DNA from: Dipodascopsis uninucleata var. uninucleata
Taxonomy: Eukaryota; Ascomycota; Lipomycetes; Lipomycetales; Lipomycetaceae
Direction of reading: 5' to 3'
DNA length: 64,000 nucleotides
NCBI GenBank assembly: GCA_030568195.1
Contig: JAJLTO010000004.1
Coordinates: 868,001-932,000 of the forward strand
The position numbers were made by a program, and so were the translations under genes. The notes under the pieces are model-generated. The model had not been told where the DNA came from. It made no database searches and saw only the letters and a list, made by a program, of their open reading frames with translations. Positions 49,467-60,726 of this stretch are shown here, piece after piece. The stretch's first letter is position 1. Each line of letters starts with the position of its first letter.

Positions 49467-51610
49467 TTATGCACGATTGCGCAATTGGGATAATGAATTT
49501 GGACCGTTGGAAGTGTTAGTTTTCGATCGCTTCTCACGTCTTTTGGCCCATTGTATCGCAGTATCTACTATTTGAAGAGTATCTATACTGTACTGCAGAA
49601 TCGAGACCACCTCATCTACAGATGTAGTCAGTTTATTGATCGTGTCATCGCGCAGAGAAAGCAAGCCGCTTGCATCTATAAGACATGAAACGATTCCCCA
49701 GGAGTCGAGATCAAATTTCTCCGCCTGAAAATAATTTGTAAGAGAAAGAAGAGCATTTTCTAGTTCCTCGGACGAATATTGCTGGAAAGCATTGACAATC
49801 GTGGGATAGTTGAATCCATCCACGAGACGCTTAATACTTAATCTGACTATAGTGGGATTCAAGATCGAGGGTACAACATGCGACAATAGAGACTTGGCTA
49901 GAGAGCTAGCAGAGAGGCCACCAGTAAACTTCAAGCTGTGGATGAGAAGCCTAGGCTTAGAGGAGATAGTGTCTAATAACTCAGGATATTGATTTATGGG
50001 AAAGAGAGGATGAGAGAGAAGATATAAAATAGTTCTCTCAGGATAAAATGCAGACAGCTCCAATGTTCTATCGGAGCGTCTTTCAAAGACAAGACTCGCA
50101 ACATAATGTAAAAGTATAGGATCAACAATCCTTGAAGAAGATTTTCTGAACGTGACCGAAGAGCGCTCAATTTCCGTTAATTTCTGTTGGTAATCCTGAT
50201 CCCGTTCTTGAGCTTTTGACTTTCGACGAAGAAATTTCTCATCCTTAAACTCTTTCCAATCCTCCTTCTCCGTTAGATAAGGTATTACTCTTATTTCCCA
50301 TTCTTCAACATTATTGCTATTTTTGAGAAGTTTTAACTGTTCCATAACATAGTCGCGCTCCGATCGCGCAGAACTTGATCGTCCTTCGACATCGGCTTTG
50401 TATCTACGCGATGAAGTGCGTTCTTTAAATAAAATGTTTGTGAACGCTGCCATTTTGTTAATTCCAGAACTATTACTGTTAACAATCTTGACGTTTCCTG
50501 TCACGCATTCAAGAATACTACCACTACCAACACTGTACGGAACGAGTTGAATTTCCTTCTTACTACTAATACCAATGGCAGATCCTTTACCAATTCTACC
50601 CAATATTGTAAAATGTCCGGGAAGACTAACTTCAGCCATGAGAATCTTATATTGCCAGTTGACCAATAGAAAATTATTTCCAGTGTTAACTAGTAAAGAA
50701 GTCTTACTTGCCGGAATAAATGAAATGTCACCAGTGGTTGCTTTCTTAACCAGAGATGACAGATCAATGGTAGTTCGCGCAATAGTGAATAGCGTGACAG
50801 CTTCAATGATGAGACCGGATTGCAAAAAAAGAACACCAGAACTATGATATCGAATAGAATTCTAATTTTAGAGATAATAGACAGTTAGCCTCCATCGTTT
50901 AAATGAAACAGACAATCATATAACTGATTACTCACGATGGTTTTTAGATCTGTTACAATGTTCCAGCTCTCAATTTCTAAGATCCCTACTTCATTTAGTG
51001 TCATTTGCTTAACAGTTACTTTGCCCTGTTGGTCATTGTCTCTGGCAGAAATGAAAAGGACATCTTGCTTAAGAAGTTCAGAATACTCGATTGTCTTGCT
51101 CATATCATCAAAAATTGAATATCGCCATTGTTCTCTTAGCTCCTCCTTAGAATTTCCTTCCTCTGTCAGTTCCGCACTTAACGCAACAATAACACCGCTT
51201 ATCAATAAGACAATTACAATATCAGATGCTGCTTTCTTGAGGACATAAAGTCCTTTAACTTCTTCCGAAACAGGATACTCTAACGTCTGTGAATTCTCGT
51301 TCATCCGCCGGACAAAAATATTTTTTCTTTCCTTTACTGCTACATATGCATAGACATTGCTACCGCCCGCATTTATATCATGCTTGTTCTCAGTATCACA
51401 TAATACAGCAGCACAAATAAATTCAGACAAAGGTGAGACTGCTATAGATGACACAAGTCGCGGTGCTGGTCTAAGGACATGGCGTTGTACAGCTGCTGTG
51501 GAGATCGCAATATCGACTATATTTGACTTAGAAGAAGACACGAATACCGACTTCTCGGATGCTGTAGCTGGTAGGCCGCATATGGTATACGGCAGAGCTA
51601 TTGAGGACAT
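49467..51610 (-). CDS. UTP8: UTP-A (t-UTP) component Utp8
   Basis: Two exons, 51610-50936 and 50861-49467, phase 0, 689 aa (yeast Utp8 713). The N-terminus (MSSIALPYTICGLPATASEK, then a VQRHVLRPAPRLVSSIAVSP segment) matches the Utp8 pattern of 'lPy.l..LP', a short strand-rich region, then 'y.i.PtPkl.....p'. The first half looks like a degenerate beta-propeller. The second half is helical, with ISSKPRLLIHSLKFTGGLSA and a basic tail KRREKRSKTN. Known role: UTP-A/t-UTP complex coupling rDNA transcription to early pre-rRNA processing in the nucleolus, with an added tRNA-export role in yeast. Conservation is low in this family, so identification rests on the N-terminal pattern, length and layout. 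Confidence 0.78.
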
Positions 51611-52117
51611 AATATATACTTATCTTGGAAAAGACAAGACGATGGAAATTCCTTATATATAGATATATATTTTATACATATATATATCCTAGACACAATT
51701 TGTTCTATTCAATTTTTCTTAAAAGAAAAAAAAAATTTTGGGAGTTCAGAAATGTCGTTATACATACCCTAATATCTGACCAATCGCCCCTGAAATTAAC
51801 TGTTATGTACTCTAACTTGTATTATGATCCAAGTAGCAGCATATCAAAGGCATTAAAAAGCGATTTTAGATAATCGTTTTAAAGGCGTTCTATTCTAACC
51901 AAATGATTATGTCACTTGACAATATAAGGTATTCATAATGGTGTACATATCCTCGTCATGATCACTAGGCTATATCATATAGTATTATGGTCTCAAATTC
52001 TAGAAGATGGAGTATAGCAGGGTAACTAATAAATGAACTCAACGCGCTTTACAACCCATAGTAGAATCGACGACAACCTCAACAAGCTTTGAAGGAACAA
52101 GTGACTAGAATAGAGAC
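51611..52117. other. Divergent promoter region, UTP8 and thioesterase gene
   Basis: 507 bp. TATATA-rich sequence (51652-51690) and a poly-A/T tract (51711-51738) lie close to UTP8. An RRPE-like AGAAAAATTG (8 of 10) reads on the minus strand near 51710-51719. No coding frame. Confidence 0.5.
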
Positions 52118-53050
52118 ATGATGGGTATTTTGAATCGAAGTTCTACTTCAATTCTAATCCTCTCGCAATTGCAGGCAACTGCAAGGCGGAGTTCGCTGCA
52201 GCATAGTCATCGGATGCACCGGATACCGAGTATTGTATTCAGAAACCTGTCAACAACTACATCTAGACAATCGATCCTCACAGAGAGTCTTCCTCTGATC
52301 TTGGCTAGTGGATGTTTACTAGCTGGAGGATATGCTGCATATGCTTATACTCCATTGCAGATCCTGGGATTATTGCAGAAAAGGTTGCCCAAGGAAGGAA
52401 CTCCTGAGGAGGCAGATTATATTGCATCTATAGAGACTGAGCTGTCAAATTCCTCTATTGTAAAAAAATTAAGACTGAGTAATGATTTTGTGGAGCATCG
52501 GATGTATGACGGTATTCCAGATGAGTTGAAATCAAATTCTCTTACTGCAGGAACACTCGCGGGCACAGGAAAATTTACGGTACCTGGAATCGTTTTTGTC
52601 AACGAGAAGGAAAACCGGGTTATTAGTGTTGTTCATTGCGGAATAAAGCTATGCGGATTTCCAGGAATCGTACATGGCGGCTTACTTGGCACAATTTTGG
52701 ACGAGTCTTTGGCAAGGGCTTCAATTCTTCCTCTTCCTGGTCACAGCGCAGTAACAGCTAATTTGAATATTAACTATCGATCTCCAACGTTTGCTAACCA
52801 GATAATTGTAGTCGACGCTAAAGTTACTGAGGTGAGTTCTAGAATCCAAAACAGAAAAAAGCGCGTGAAAAGACTAGTCATTACATTAATTAGGACTTAA
52901 TACTAATAATCTAATATTGTACAGTTTACTTCTAACAAAGCTATGGTTTTCGGGGTGGTGAAAACTGATTCGGGTAAACTCTTGGCTGAAGCGTCAAGCG
53001 TCTTTGTTGTCCCTAAGAAATATAGAGTGAAGAGCTTGAAACAAATGTAG
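52118..53050 (+). CDS. Mitochondrial hotdog-fold (PaaI/THEM4-like) acyl-CoA thioesterase
   Basis: Two exons, 52118-52831 and 52925-53050, phase 0, 279 aa. The N-terminus is Ser/Arg-rich without acidic residues (SQLQATARRSSLQHSHRMHR) and fits a mitochondrial presequence. A short hydrophobic segment follows (LPLILASGCLLAGGYAAYAY, about 54-73). The hotdog domain covers about 130-275, with the active-site motif GIVHGGLLGTILDESLARAS (HGG and the acidic D/E) and the strand pair SAVTANLNINYRSP. Known for the family: hydrolysis of acyl-CoA or related thioesters; fungal relatives of this layout are mitochondrial and poorly characterised. It converges on the DUF3074 gene with only 66 bp between stops. 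The first of two adjacent ATGs was taken. Confidence 0.85.
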
Positions 53051-53116
53051 CACATTCAATTACATAGAAAAATATATCTATCATTTTCATTGATTGAACA
53101 AAAAACTGAGTCGAAT

Positions 53117-53912
53117 TCATGGCTGTTCTGAATTAAAATTTTTTTCTGCCCATGTAAGGTAGTGCCCAACGTCCGTGGCAATGACCCTTTCAATACTTAG
53201 ATCTTGTATCCATCTGGGAAGAATTCCACCGGCGTCGCTCTAGTTTTATGTCAGATACAGCTCCATACATTAATATAAACAAGTAAAAAAACTACTAACC
53301 ACCTGTGCTGCAATCCATTGAAACTTTCCGTTAGGCATCTCCTTGATTTGCTCTATAGCAACGTATCGGGCACGCACTGCAGACTTACTGACCTCCAACT
53401 GCGCGGGTATACTAATTATGAAGAACTCGTGGATATTTGGATCTGGCTCAACCGCATAAAGCCATTCAGGAAATTCTCTCTCCTTTAGCGGGCCTGGCAT
53501 AGAATATGTAGCGACGATACCTATAAACTCCAATTGTCGAGATTCAATATATGTTAGATTATGACAGAGAATTCAGAATTCGATGCTTACCTTGCCAGCC
53601 ACTTGGAGCTCCATCCACAAATCTTATGTCCTTTAAGAGTGGAATATAGCTAAGCTCATTTATAGAATGGTTCTCAAATATACCTTTACGGAACATATCA
53701 TAAGATTCTGAGTGTTCTGATACACGAGCAAACCATGTTTCTCCATTTAATAGTGTCTTATATGTTGTTACCTTATTCTCCGAAAAATATCTACTCCTTG
53801 TCCAAGAATTTGTGACGTTATCTACTATTATCCTTGCAGATTGGATAATATCATCTGATGATGGTAAATCCTCTGCTCTGTGGGAACGCAGTGAGAACTT
53901 GTAGTGATTCAT
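53117..53912 (-). CDS. DUF3074 (START-like) domain protein
   Basis: Three exons, 53912-53591, 53520-53300 and 53239-53117, 221 aa. The joined sequence shows the DUF3074 pattern: TWFARVSEHSESYDMFRKGI, the SGWQ-GIVATYSMPGPLKERE junction, EFFIISIPAQL, VRARYVAIEQI, then AAQV-SDAGGILPRWIQDLSI and a C-terminal amphipathic helix. The family is a fungal branch of the START/Bet v1-like superfamily with a lipid-binding-type cavity; its function is unknown. The exon 2 donor is ambiguous by one codon (GTGGTT or GTTAGT); the latter was chosen, which keeps one Val. The domain fills the whole protein, unlike larger fungal homologues. Confidence 0.75.
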
Positions 53913-55112
53913 AGCTACAAGACCTTACTACTAACTACGTCGGTGATCAGATAGCTTCCGTAGTTATAACTCTCTACATAGTAAAGAGAAAGCCGCACGT
54001 TGCTTCACAGATCACGCCAATAGACATTTATTGTCTCCTTATCTGGACTTCTCTTTTCCTCTCTCTTAAATACTACATATTTATACGGCCTTTATTAAAC
54101 TGGATAGCGTTGCGATTATTGCAATGGATTATTGCATTTGTTAGGTTTTTGCAACCTTAGATTTTTCTTGTAGTGCTGTGATTTACATTTCATTCGTTAC
54201 TCATCTCGACTTTGGAATCATTATATTGCGCTGTCAGGATATTAATAAAATAGAAGAATATGATATTTTTTAGTCACATGGACATGAGCCTCTGTTATGA
54301 CGAATAGAACTCATATTCATAAATTAAAAATGTTGCTTTTTGGATTCTGTATTCAACAGCGACCTAAAGCTTTTCAGGGCCTGCTTCAGAGCGTCTGTCT
54401 GCAATTTCCACCATGAAGCATTCGCAGTTGCCACTACACACTGAAGTCAGGTAGTAATACAGCTTTTACATAATACATAGATTTTAGATTTACTAATTAT
54501 GAAATTCAATTGAAAGGAATAATGAATACAGATATATTCTACTATGGAATGGTATTTATGTTCAGCCCGTATCTGTCCTTTACAGCACAGGAACAGCTGT
54601 AAAAGTCTTCAGAAGGTTGATTCCTATTAAATATCTTTTAATCTTCCGACACTAGAGCTTGACATCCGAAATATCTAACAGAAGAATAGCTAGTTAAACA
54701 AAGTGCTGTATCCCTTGACATTCTAAAGGAACAATAATCCTCAGAGGAAACAAATAAGTGCTACCTCGGGTTCATGCAATCCTCCAAATGCACAACATAG
54801 ATACACTCTTTACACTATCATTATGTCTTCCTCGTAAAATCTCGGAGTCTGTGGAGTCGGTTCAACTGAAGAATATATGTATATATATATTGCCTTCTAC
54901 TCATTAGATATCTCAGATTGAATACATTATAAAACTAAGACTTTTATGAAATCTAAAATATATAGAAATTATGCAGTTTTCCGATAACGCATGTATTGAA
55001 ACTATAGTTCACATCTACCTCTGATGCATATTTGTACAATATTCTTTTTTTTACTTCTCTCCATGTCCAATCCAACCAATACTACAAATTAGAAATCTAT
55101 CTAAGTAGAAAT
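53913..55112. other. 1.2-kb intergenic region between the DUF3074 gene and RPS21
   Basis: Promoter of the DUF3074 gene (left) and 3' region of RPS21 (right), both minus strand. AT-rich, with no frame, tRNA-like fold or repeat supported. Confidence 0.55.
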
Positions 55113-55556
55113 TTATCGCTGAGCGGACCAGACGCTATAACAAAATATTAGAATGCCATTACCTTATTCCACATATACTTATTTGCCAATAATTACTCAC
55201 TTCTTAAGAAGACCGTCCTGCTGTGCCAATCGATTCAAGCTGTCATCAGCTTCACCTCGAGATCGAACAAATCCGCAGAGAGCATAGGAGGTCACGGCAC
55301 CTGGAATAACAAGTCCATTCTCATCAACATCTGCAACAGAAATCTGAACAGAGGCGTGATCAGTAGCTTTGATAATTCTGTTGGTGGCAGAACACTTGCG
55401 CGGAACATAAAGCTCAACCTAAGTAATGATTCTTCGATTAATATATGTTCAATATCTCGCTCGACAGCTATAACTATCACTTCAGACTCTATCTTGTGGA
55501 AGCTGCAAGTCATTAAAACAATTTTCACATACGAGAACTCCCTTATCGTTTTCCAT
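55113..55556 (-). CDS. RPS21: 40S ribosomal protein S21 (eS21)
   Basis: Three exons: 55556-55533 (8 codons, MENDKGVL), 55418-55201 and 55134-55113 (22 nt). Product 87 aa, identical in length to yeast Rps21. The sequence [60 protein letters not shown] and the end GLLKNVWSAQR are unmistakable eS21. The first exon carrying only the N-terminal octapeptide is typical of fungal ribosomal-protein genes, with intron 1 just after the start. Known role: component of the 40S body, needed for late 20S pre-rRNA maturation. The upstream region has HomolD and TTAGGGTT elements. Confidence 0.97.
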
Positions 55557-56778
55557 TTTGTCTATTTAAATTTGATGGAGACTGACGAAATATCGTAATG
55601 CCTTAAGCAAATAAAATAAAAGTATAGCAAAAAAAAATAGCTTAAAGAAATTTACTATAGATTGTTCATTACTACAGTTTGTGTGCGTGTTTAGTTTGTG
55701 CTTCTATGCAAAGCCATCTTTGAATATTTCCCTTACAGTGAGCAAGACAAGAGGTCACAGCGTGACTGCGTTAGGGTTATGACCTATAACACTGCCAGCG
55801 TGATTCAGTATCATTGAACTGTGTGATTTGTGACTGAAGTAACCCTAATATTGCAGGCACGAAGTAAATGCTGATGGAAGCCCTTATACGCTTTATCGCA
55901 CTTATAGGAGTAGACCTTGGATCTCGTATGCAGTAAATATATGACGGAAATTTCAGTCAGGACTCACCATTAATTTCAGCAGGGACATTGCAAAAGGTAC
56001 TTTTAATAGTAAAGCAAGAGTGATTATCTCTGTGGCAGGTAGCGACTGTGATAATTGGTGAAGCATCTAATTGAGTGAACAGTGACAGAGGTGGGTAATC
56101 TGAGAGTCACCGTAAGTTAGGTTGTGAGGGCGCGAGGTCACTCGCGTACACGAGAGAAAGAAGCTAGCCAACAGAAACGACAGATTTTCTCAAGTTATAA
56201 CCTTTTTCTACATTATATCAGTAATAATCCGCGTGGTGTGTATGTTCTCGTATACTTATATGCACACACGTATATTTATGTAGGTGCGTTTCTGTGGGAA
56301 CATACCTATAGCACTATATTATAAGCAGCTCCCGCAATAATAATATCATATGCAATAAGGTACACGATTCCGCGCAAGATCCAGAGATAACAGTTCTCAA
56401 GTTGACTCTCAATACTCTAACGGCGCGCAGTGACAACTTTGGGACAAGTCGCATTATATAGACTTAAACGATTACTCTCAATCTTGGATCACATTGCACA
56501 TATAGAGTGAGGAATCGCTGTCCGCTGTCTATGATCGGCTGTTTCACGTTTCTTAATTGTCTATATCATCAACAACTAGGTATATTATTACTTATTATTT
56601 GAGACTAAATATATCGATACGCATATAGTTGGAGATTGTTATAATAAAATTGGTCTTAAATAAAGGACATAATTTACACTTGCACCTGGTGACAAACCCG
56701 AACACTATATTTTGACCAATAGTCTATAAAGCAGCAGTCTCGGTTGCGATTTGGTTATTACTGTAATATTCAAGAATA
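55557..56778. other. 1.2-kb divergent region between RPS21 and the GCR1_C gene
   Basis: Carries the RPS21 promoter module at 55761-55848. The remainder, up to the GCR1_C start, has no credible frame. The 66-codon frame at 56124-56324 is Arg/His/Tyr-rich and unsupported. Confidence 0.55.
55761..55848. promoter_or_regulatory. RPS21 promoter: paired HomolD-like and TTAGGGTT boxes
   Basis: Read on the gene strand from far to near: TTAGGGTT (55848-55841), CAGTCACA (55836-55829, exact HomolD box), AACCCTAA (within 55779-55771, the same motif inverted), CAGTCACG (55768-55761, one mismatch to HomolD). Two such pairs lie 205-292 bp upstream of the ATG. HomolD and the AGGGT-type HomolE/Tbf1 element are known core elements of ribosomal-protein promoters in fission yeast and many other ascomycetes. 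Confidence 0.8.
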
Positions 56779-57687
56779 ATGTCAGTATCCATCTCAGAGC
56801 AGATAGACAAACTTCAAAACACAGTAGACCAGCTACATGCAAAGGTTGATGGACTGCAAAGACTGATAGAACAGAAATTCTCAACAGAGCTTGCACTCAG
56901 TCGCTCGGCTGCCTCCAATGCAGCTTCAAATTACATAAGTGACTACTTAGAGCAACGGCGTGGAATTGCAGCAGCTACGGCGGCAGCAGCAGCAGCGGCA
57001 GCAGCCGCTCAAGGCAATATTGCCATTGAGCCATCAGCTGGTCAAGATGTTTCGCAAAACAGTAATGTCCTAGGCGATGTCGAAATTCACGATCCTAGAA
57101 TTCTTGGTATGCAACCTAATGTTGGACATACAGGTGAGGTTTTAGGAGATCCTATGGCAGACGTTGTCCCTCAAAGTCAAACGGGCGTACCTGGTGGTCA
57201 AAATGGGTCTGGGGTTCAGAATCAAGCTTCTGTCAATTTATCATCACTTCAGTCTGGTGGACAGCTGAATAATAATCTATTACTCAATTTGTCTCGTAAT
57301 TCTCCAAATAGTTCTGTCAGCTCTCCAAACACACCTGCACGTCGGGGCGGTAGACGACAACAACTTGGCGTCCATTATAAAATGGATCGTGGTACACAAT
57401 CAGTTGATAGATTTTGGGAGGAGTGGACTATTGGTATTAATGGGAGCCCATCGATACAGGCACTTAATGCCACGTTTAGAGCTTCTTGGAGAAGCGAAGT
57501 CGCCGAACGAAAGTTCTATTCACAACGCCTTGTCCTCGTTCGGACGATAGAATGGATGGCGCGTACAAGGCAAATGCCCATTAGTGAAGCTGTTGAAGAG
57601 CTAGAGAAGCGGCGTCGTAATGAGAACATAAGTCTTAGTCGCTTATGTCGTATACTGAAGGAGGAGGAGTCAAAACGGGAGGAATAG
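56779..57687 (+). CDS. GCR1_C-domain transcriptional regulator (Msn1/Hot1/Gcr1-like)
   Basis: Single exon, 302 aa. N-terminal heptad-like coiled coil at about 5-40 (ISEQIDKLQNTVDQLHAKVD, GLQRLIEQKF), an alanine run near residue 70, then a Gln/Asn/Ser/Gly-rich linker. A C-terminal GCR1_C DNA-binding domain follows at about 193-275 (YKMDRGTQSVDRFWEEWTIG, INGSPSIQALNATFRASWRS, and LVRTIEWMARTRQMPISEAV). This domain is known from yeast Gcr1, Hot1 and Msn1 and is related to the DNA-binding part of Crypton-type recombinase elements. No tyrosine-recombinase domain is present here, so it looks like a host regulator. Which yeast gene is closest cannot be told by eye. It may act on glycolytic or stress genes (inference). 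Confidence 0.85.
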   Translation: MSVSISEQIDKLQNTVDQLHAKVDGLQRLIEQKFSTELALSRSAASNAASNYISDYLEQRRGIAAATAAAAAAAAAAQGNIAIEPSAGQDVSQNSNVLGDVEIHDPRILGMQPNVGHTGEVLGDPMADVVPQSQTGVPGGQNGSGVQNQASVNLSSLQSGGQLNNNLLLNLSRNSPNSSVSSPNTPARRGGRRQQLGVHYKMDRGTQSVDRFWEEWTIGINGSPSIQALNATFRASWRSEVAERKFYSQRLVLVRTIEWMARTRQMPISEAVEELEKRRRNENISLSRLCRILKEEESKREE

Positions 57688-58460
57688 CCATAGCAATTTT
57701 CGCACTATTTTTGTTTGATAGCCTCTTTGTCGCTCCAAATTTGGTGATTTAAGACGATTTGTTAGTCTTTTTTACTGTGCTTGGTTTGGTAATATTACTG
57801 TATTTTAGGGCTACAGAAGCTGTTTGTCTACTTTTCGCTCTCTTTTTAGCTTAATCCTCCTTCATTATATTATTTTGTTTCGACTTTCTATATATCATGT
57901 ATACTCGGTTTTGTTCTATTATGATTTCGAAGGGTTGGTTTGTCAACAAGGAGGAACAGGTATCAAAAAGGGACAATTGGTAAATTGGTTTGCGCTTTGT
58001 ATGTTATATAAGTAAGGTAGAGCTCGATAAAGGAGACGTAAGGAAAGCTATGCGTCTAGTTGCATACTAGTATATAGCATTTCATGACTATGACGAATGT
58101 ATCTGCATATGTAATATTCTATATATTATCAATTTGATTTTATCATCATATTGTTCAACTACTATTGCTTTGTCCAAAATTTTTCACATGAGATTGATTA
58201 GGATCATACTGTCAACAGTAGAAATTTATACTTCAGAATTCAGTTCATGGATTGGTAGTACATTAAAATATGCGAGCCCTTCAAGTCGAACCGGCTACTT
58301 GGCCGTGTAAATTATACTAAAAAAAGGTAAGCGCCTATCTGAATAGACATTGTTCTCGATTGCAAATATATCCAAAAGAATGGTACATAAATATACTGGT
58401 ACTATCATCAAGCAGTAGATAGAAATATTTAGATGACCGTTTACCTGGCTTTCTGACAAC
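57688..58460. other. Convergent 3' region between the GCR1_C gene and the next gene
   Basis: 773 bp without supported features. GGTTCGACTT on the minus strand near 58285-58294 resembles a tRNA B box, but no cloverleaf forms around it. Confidence 0.55.
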
Positions 58461-59912
58461 TTAAAGCGATAAGGTCGCCCGCGATGACCTCAACGCACCC
58501 CTGTACAGGTTTCCCAGTTTCCATGTGAAGCCTTGTGTTTTCGATACTTTTGGAGTAGGTGCCTTGTCAGGTTTTTCTGTATTAAAATTATATTTCTCTA
58601 GTATAGAGGGTCGCTGCCTAGATTTTCGGCGGGCACGTGTTAAAGATTGACGAAGAGTCCCCCAAAAATCGGTCCTAAATAAATTTTCACTCCCTGGGAC
58701 TCCTTTGACAGAAAATTTAGTAATAGGCATAGTAGTAAGCATGCCTAATTCGACCATTTTTATATTTATTTCACTCTCTGGAAATCCTACACGGTTAAGG
58801 GCTATCTGTTTTGAGTCGCAGTCCGAGGATTTCTTCTGAGCATGCTGTTTTGATTCTGCTTGACTACCAATTACTAATGATTGGTATCGCCCACTGGATA
58901 TAACGTCACACACTGAAATGCGATCTCGTATTAGTCTTGTTGTACGGGCAAGCTCAGTTGGAAGCCATTGAGATCCTTCCGGTCGGTTTTTAGGATTTCT
59001 TTGAGACCCAATCAATATACTATTAGTCCTCCAAGAATGCACCGTAGATTGAACCAAAGACAGAATATGAATCAGCTCGGCTAACGAGCTGGTAGCATGT
59101 GCATGAGCAAGTCCATCAAGGAAATATAAAAATGTTTGGCGTATGAGTACTATCATTTCCATCTCCTCGTTACATCTAGGGCATGCGCGAGCAGGCTCTT
59201 TTGCTTTGTTATCTCTATGAGCATGCTGATTTCTCCAACCAAAGTTCTCAAGAAATACTTTCTCCTTATCTAGATGTTCCAAGCTGAAGAATACTCTGTA
59301 CAATCGTCTAGAGTTCGCATCTCTCAATGTTTCTCTAGGAGAGGTTTCAACGTTTCGAAGAGCTAATAAAAGCTCAGGGTCCGTCTCAAGGTAGTAGTCA
59401 CCATGAACTACTGTGCCACGGATTGATTTAATCGAACTACTAAAAGGTGGCGTCAAAGGAGTAATAGTTTTCGTTGTAGAATACGTATTAGCGCTAAAGA
59501 GTACATCACTCTCTGTGGAAGAAGGTGTTGCAGGGGTTATGTTACTCTGCAGGTCTAGTTTTAACCAATCACCATTCTGTAACTCATTAGCTCTACTGAC
59601 TCTATACGACCTATTACAGATTCACATACTTCCAATGCACTCTCGTCAGTGATAATTTTTAGCTGAGGCTTGATTTGAAGGCTACTTCCTGATTCGATAT
59701 ACTGACTATCGTGAACCTGCGATGTGGCAGATCCATATTTTCCATCCTTTGGCTGAAAATTCGGACCGAATTTCTGTAGCGCAAAAACTAAATGTTAGCT
59801 TATTTGAATGCGAACTTCTAGAACACTTATCTTCAAAAGAAATTCCCTGGTTGCTCACCTTTACGCAAGTGTAAAACGACTCGCACCAGGTGGTCTTAAA
59901 TTCAGCTGACAT
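58461..59912 (-). CDS. Uncharacterised protein with a CxxC pair and helical C-terminal region
   Basis: Three exons, 59912-59859, 59773-59630 and 59576-58461, all phase 0, total 437 aa. The family is not recognised. The N-terminal third is polar, with a Ser/Thr/Pro-rich segment (TITPLTPPFSSSIKSIRGTV). The middle contains LYRVFFSLEHLDKEKVFLEN, then ACPRCNEEMEMIVLIRQTFL. That CxxC is a single cysteine pair that could be half of a zinc site, next to a long amphipathic and hydrophobic helix. Another helix carries HATSSLAELIHILSLVQSTV. The C-terminus is basic (RARRKSRQR...). An MIT-like or other helical-bundle fold is possible but is only inference. Splice donors GTGAGC and GTATGT and phase agreement support the gene. 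Confidence 0.6.
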
Positions 59913-60726
59913 TCATTAATATTACAGTATTTTCTCTACGTTATACAAAAGAATAGCGGAGGTGAATGATATTATTGTATTCTATGAATACAGGAAAAAG
60001 ACATCTCTATGAATGATAGCGGCAATATTTCTTCACATAGCTTGATTTTAGGCCATTTGGAAATCTTTACAATGTGACTAGAACATCTTTGCAATAATTA
60101 ACTATTTATAAGGTCATATGTACTATCAGTAATCGATATGATGATACATTTGGAATCCCATTATTTATCTATTGACATTCTCCGTGTATATGAATATTGC
60201 TCGAATGAATTAAGATACCTCGGCTGTACCTGGTCTGGCGAACTATATTACATATGCAATATTCTACAAGTACATAGCCCCATTATCCATTATGTATTAC
60301 TAGGTGATCTCAAGATAAATTGACAATATTTTTCTGATCCTTCCAATTTGTATACCAGATCGTACTAGGAAATTCAATACCATAGGTTGTAAAGCTCATA
60401 CCAAAGCATGCTTAATATAATATTGGGTTAGGCTAAATAAGATTGAGATAAGGTTTAATTAAAATTGATTATTAATTAATGTCAGGTATCAGCAACAAGC
60501 CCGTACCTACCATTATAATATATACATTAGAAATCATTAAATTCGACCGCAGATTATAAGCCATCATAAGCACCAAAATAAATTGAGCAAAATAAATTAA
60601 ATATAGGTAGACACCGGAATAATTCCCAAAAAAAAAGAAAAGAATACTAAGATAATGACAAAAACAAGTTTGAAGTTCAAGTTAGTCATATCCGACGCCC
60701 AAAATTGCGTCATATTATAGCATTAT
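59913..60726. other. Intergenic region upstream of the CxxC gene, downstream of the opsin-like gene
   Basis: 814 bp, AT-rich. A 61-codon ATG frame at 60138-60323 shows no family resemblance and lies in the likely promoter of the CxxC gene. Nothing else seen. Confidence 0.55.

Noticed and set aside
58278-58310. B-box-like GGTTCGACTT on the minus strand
   Set aside because: The T stem cannot pair and no A box or cloverleaf is found around it.
60138-60323. 61-codon ATG frame
   Set aside because: Lies in a likely promoter region; no domain and no conservation signal visible.
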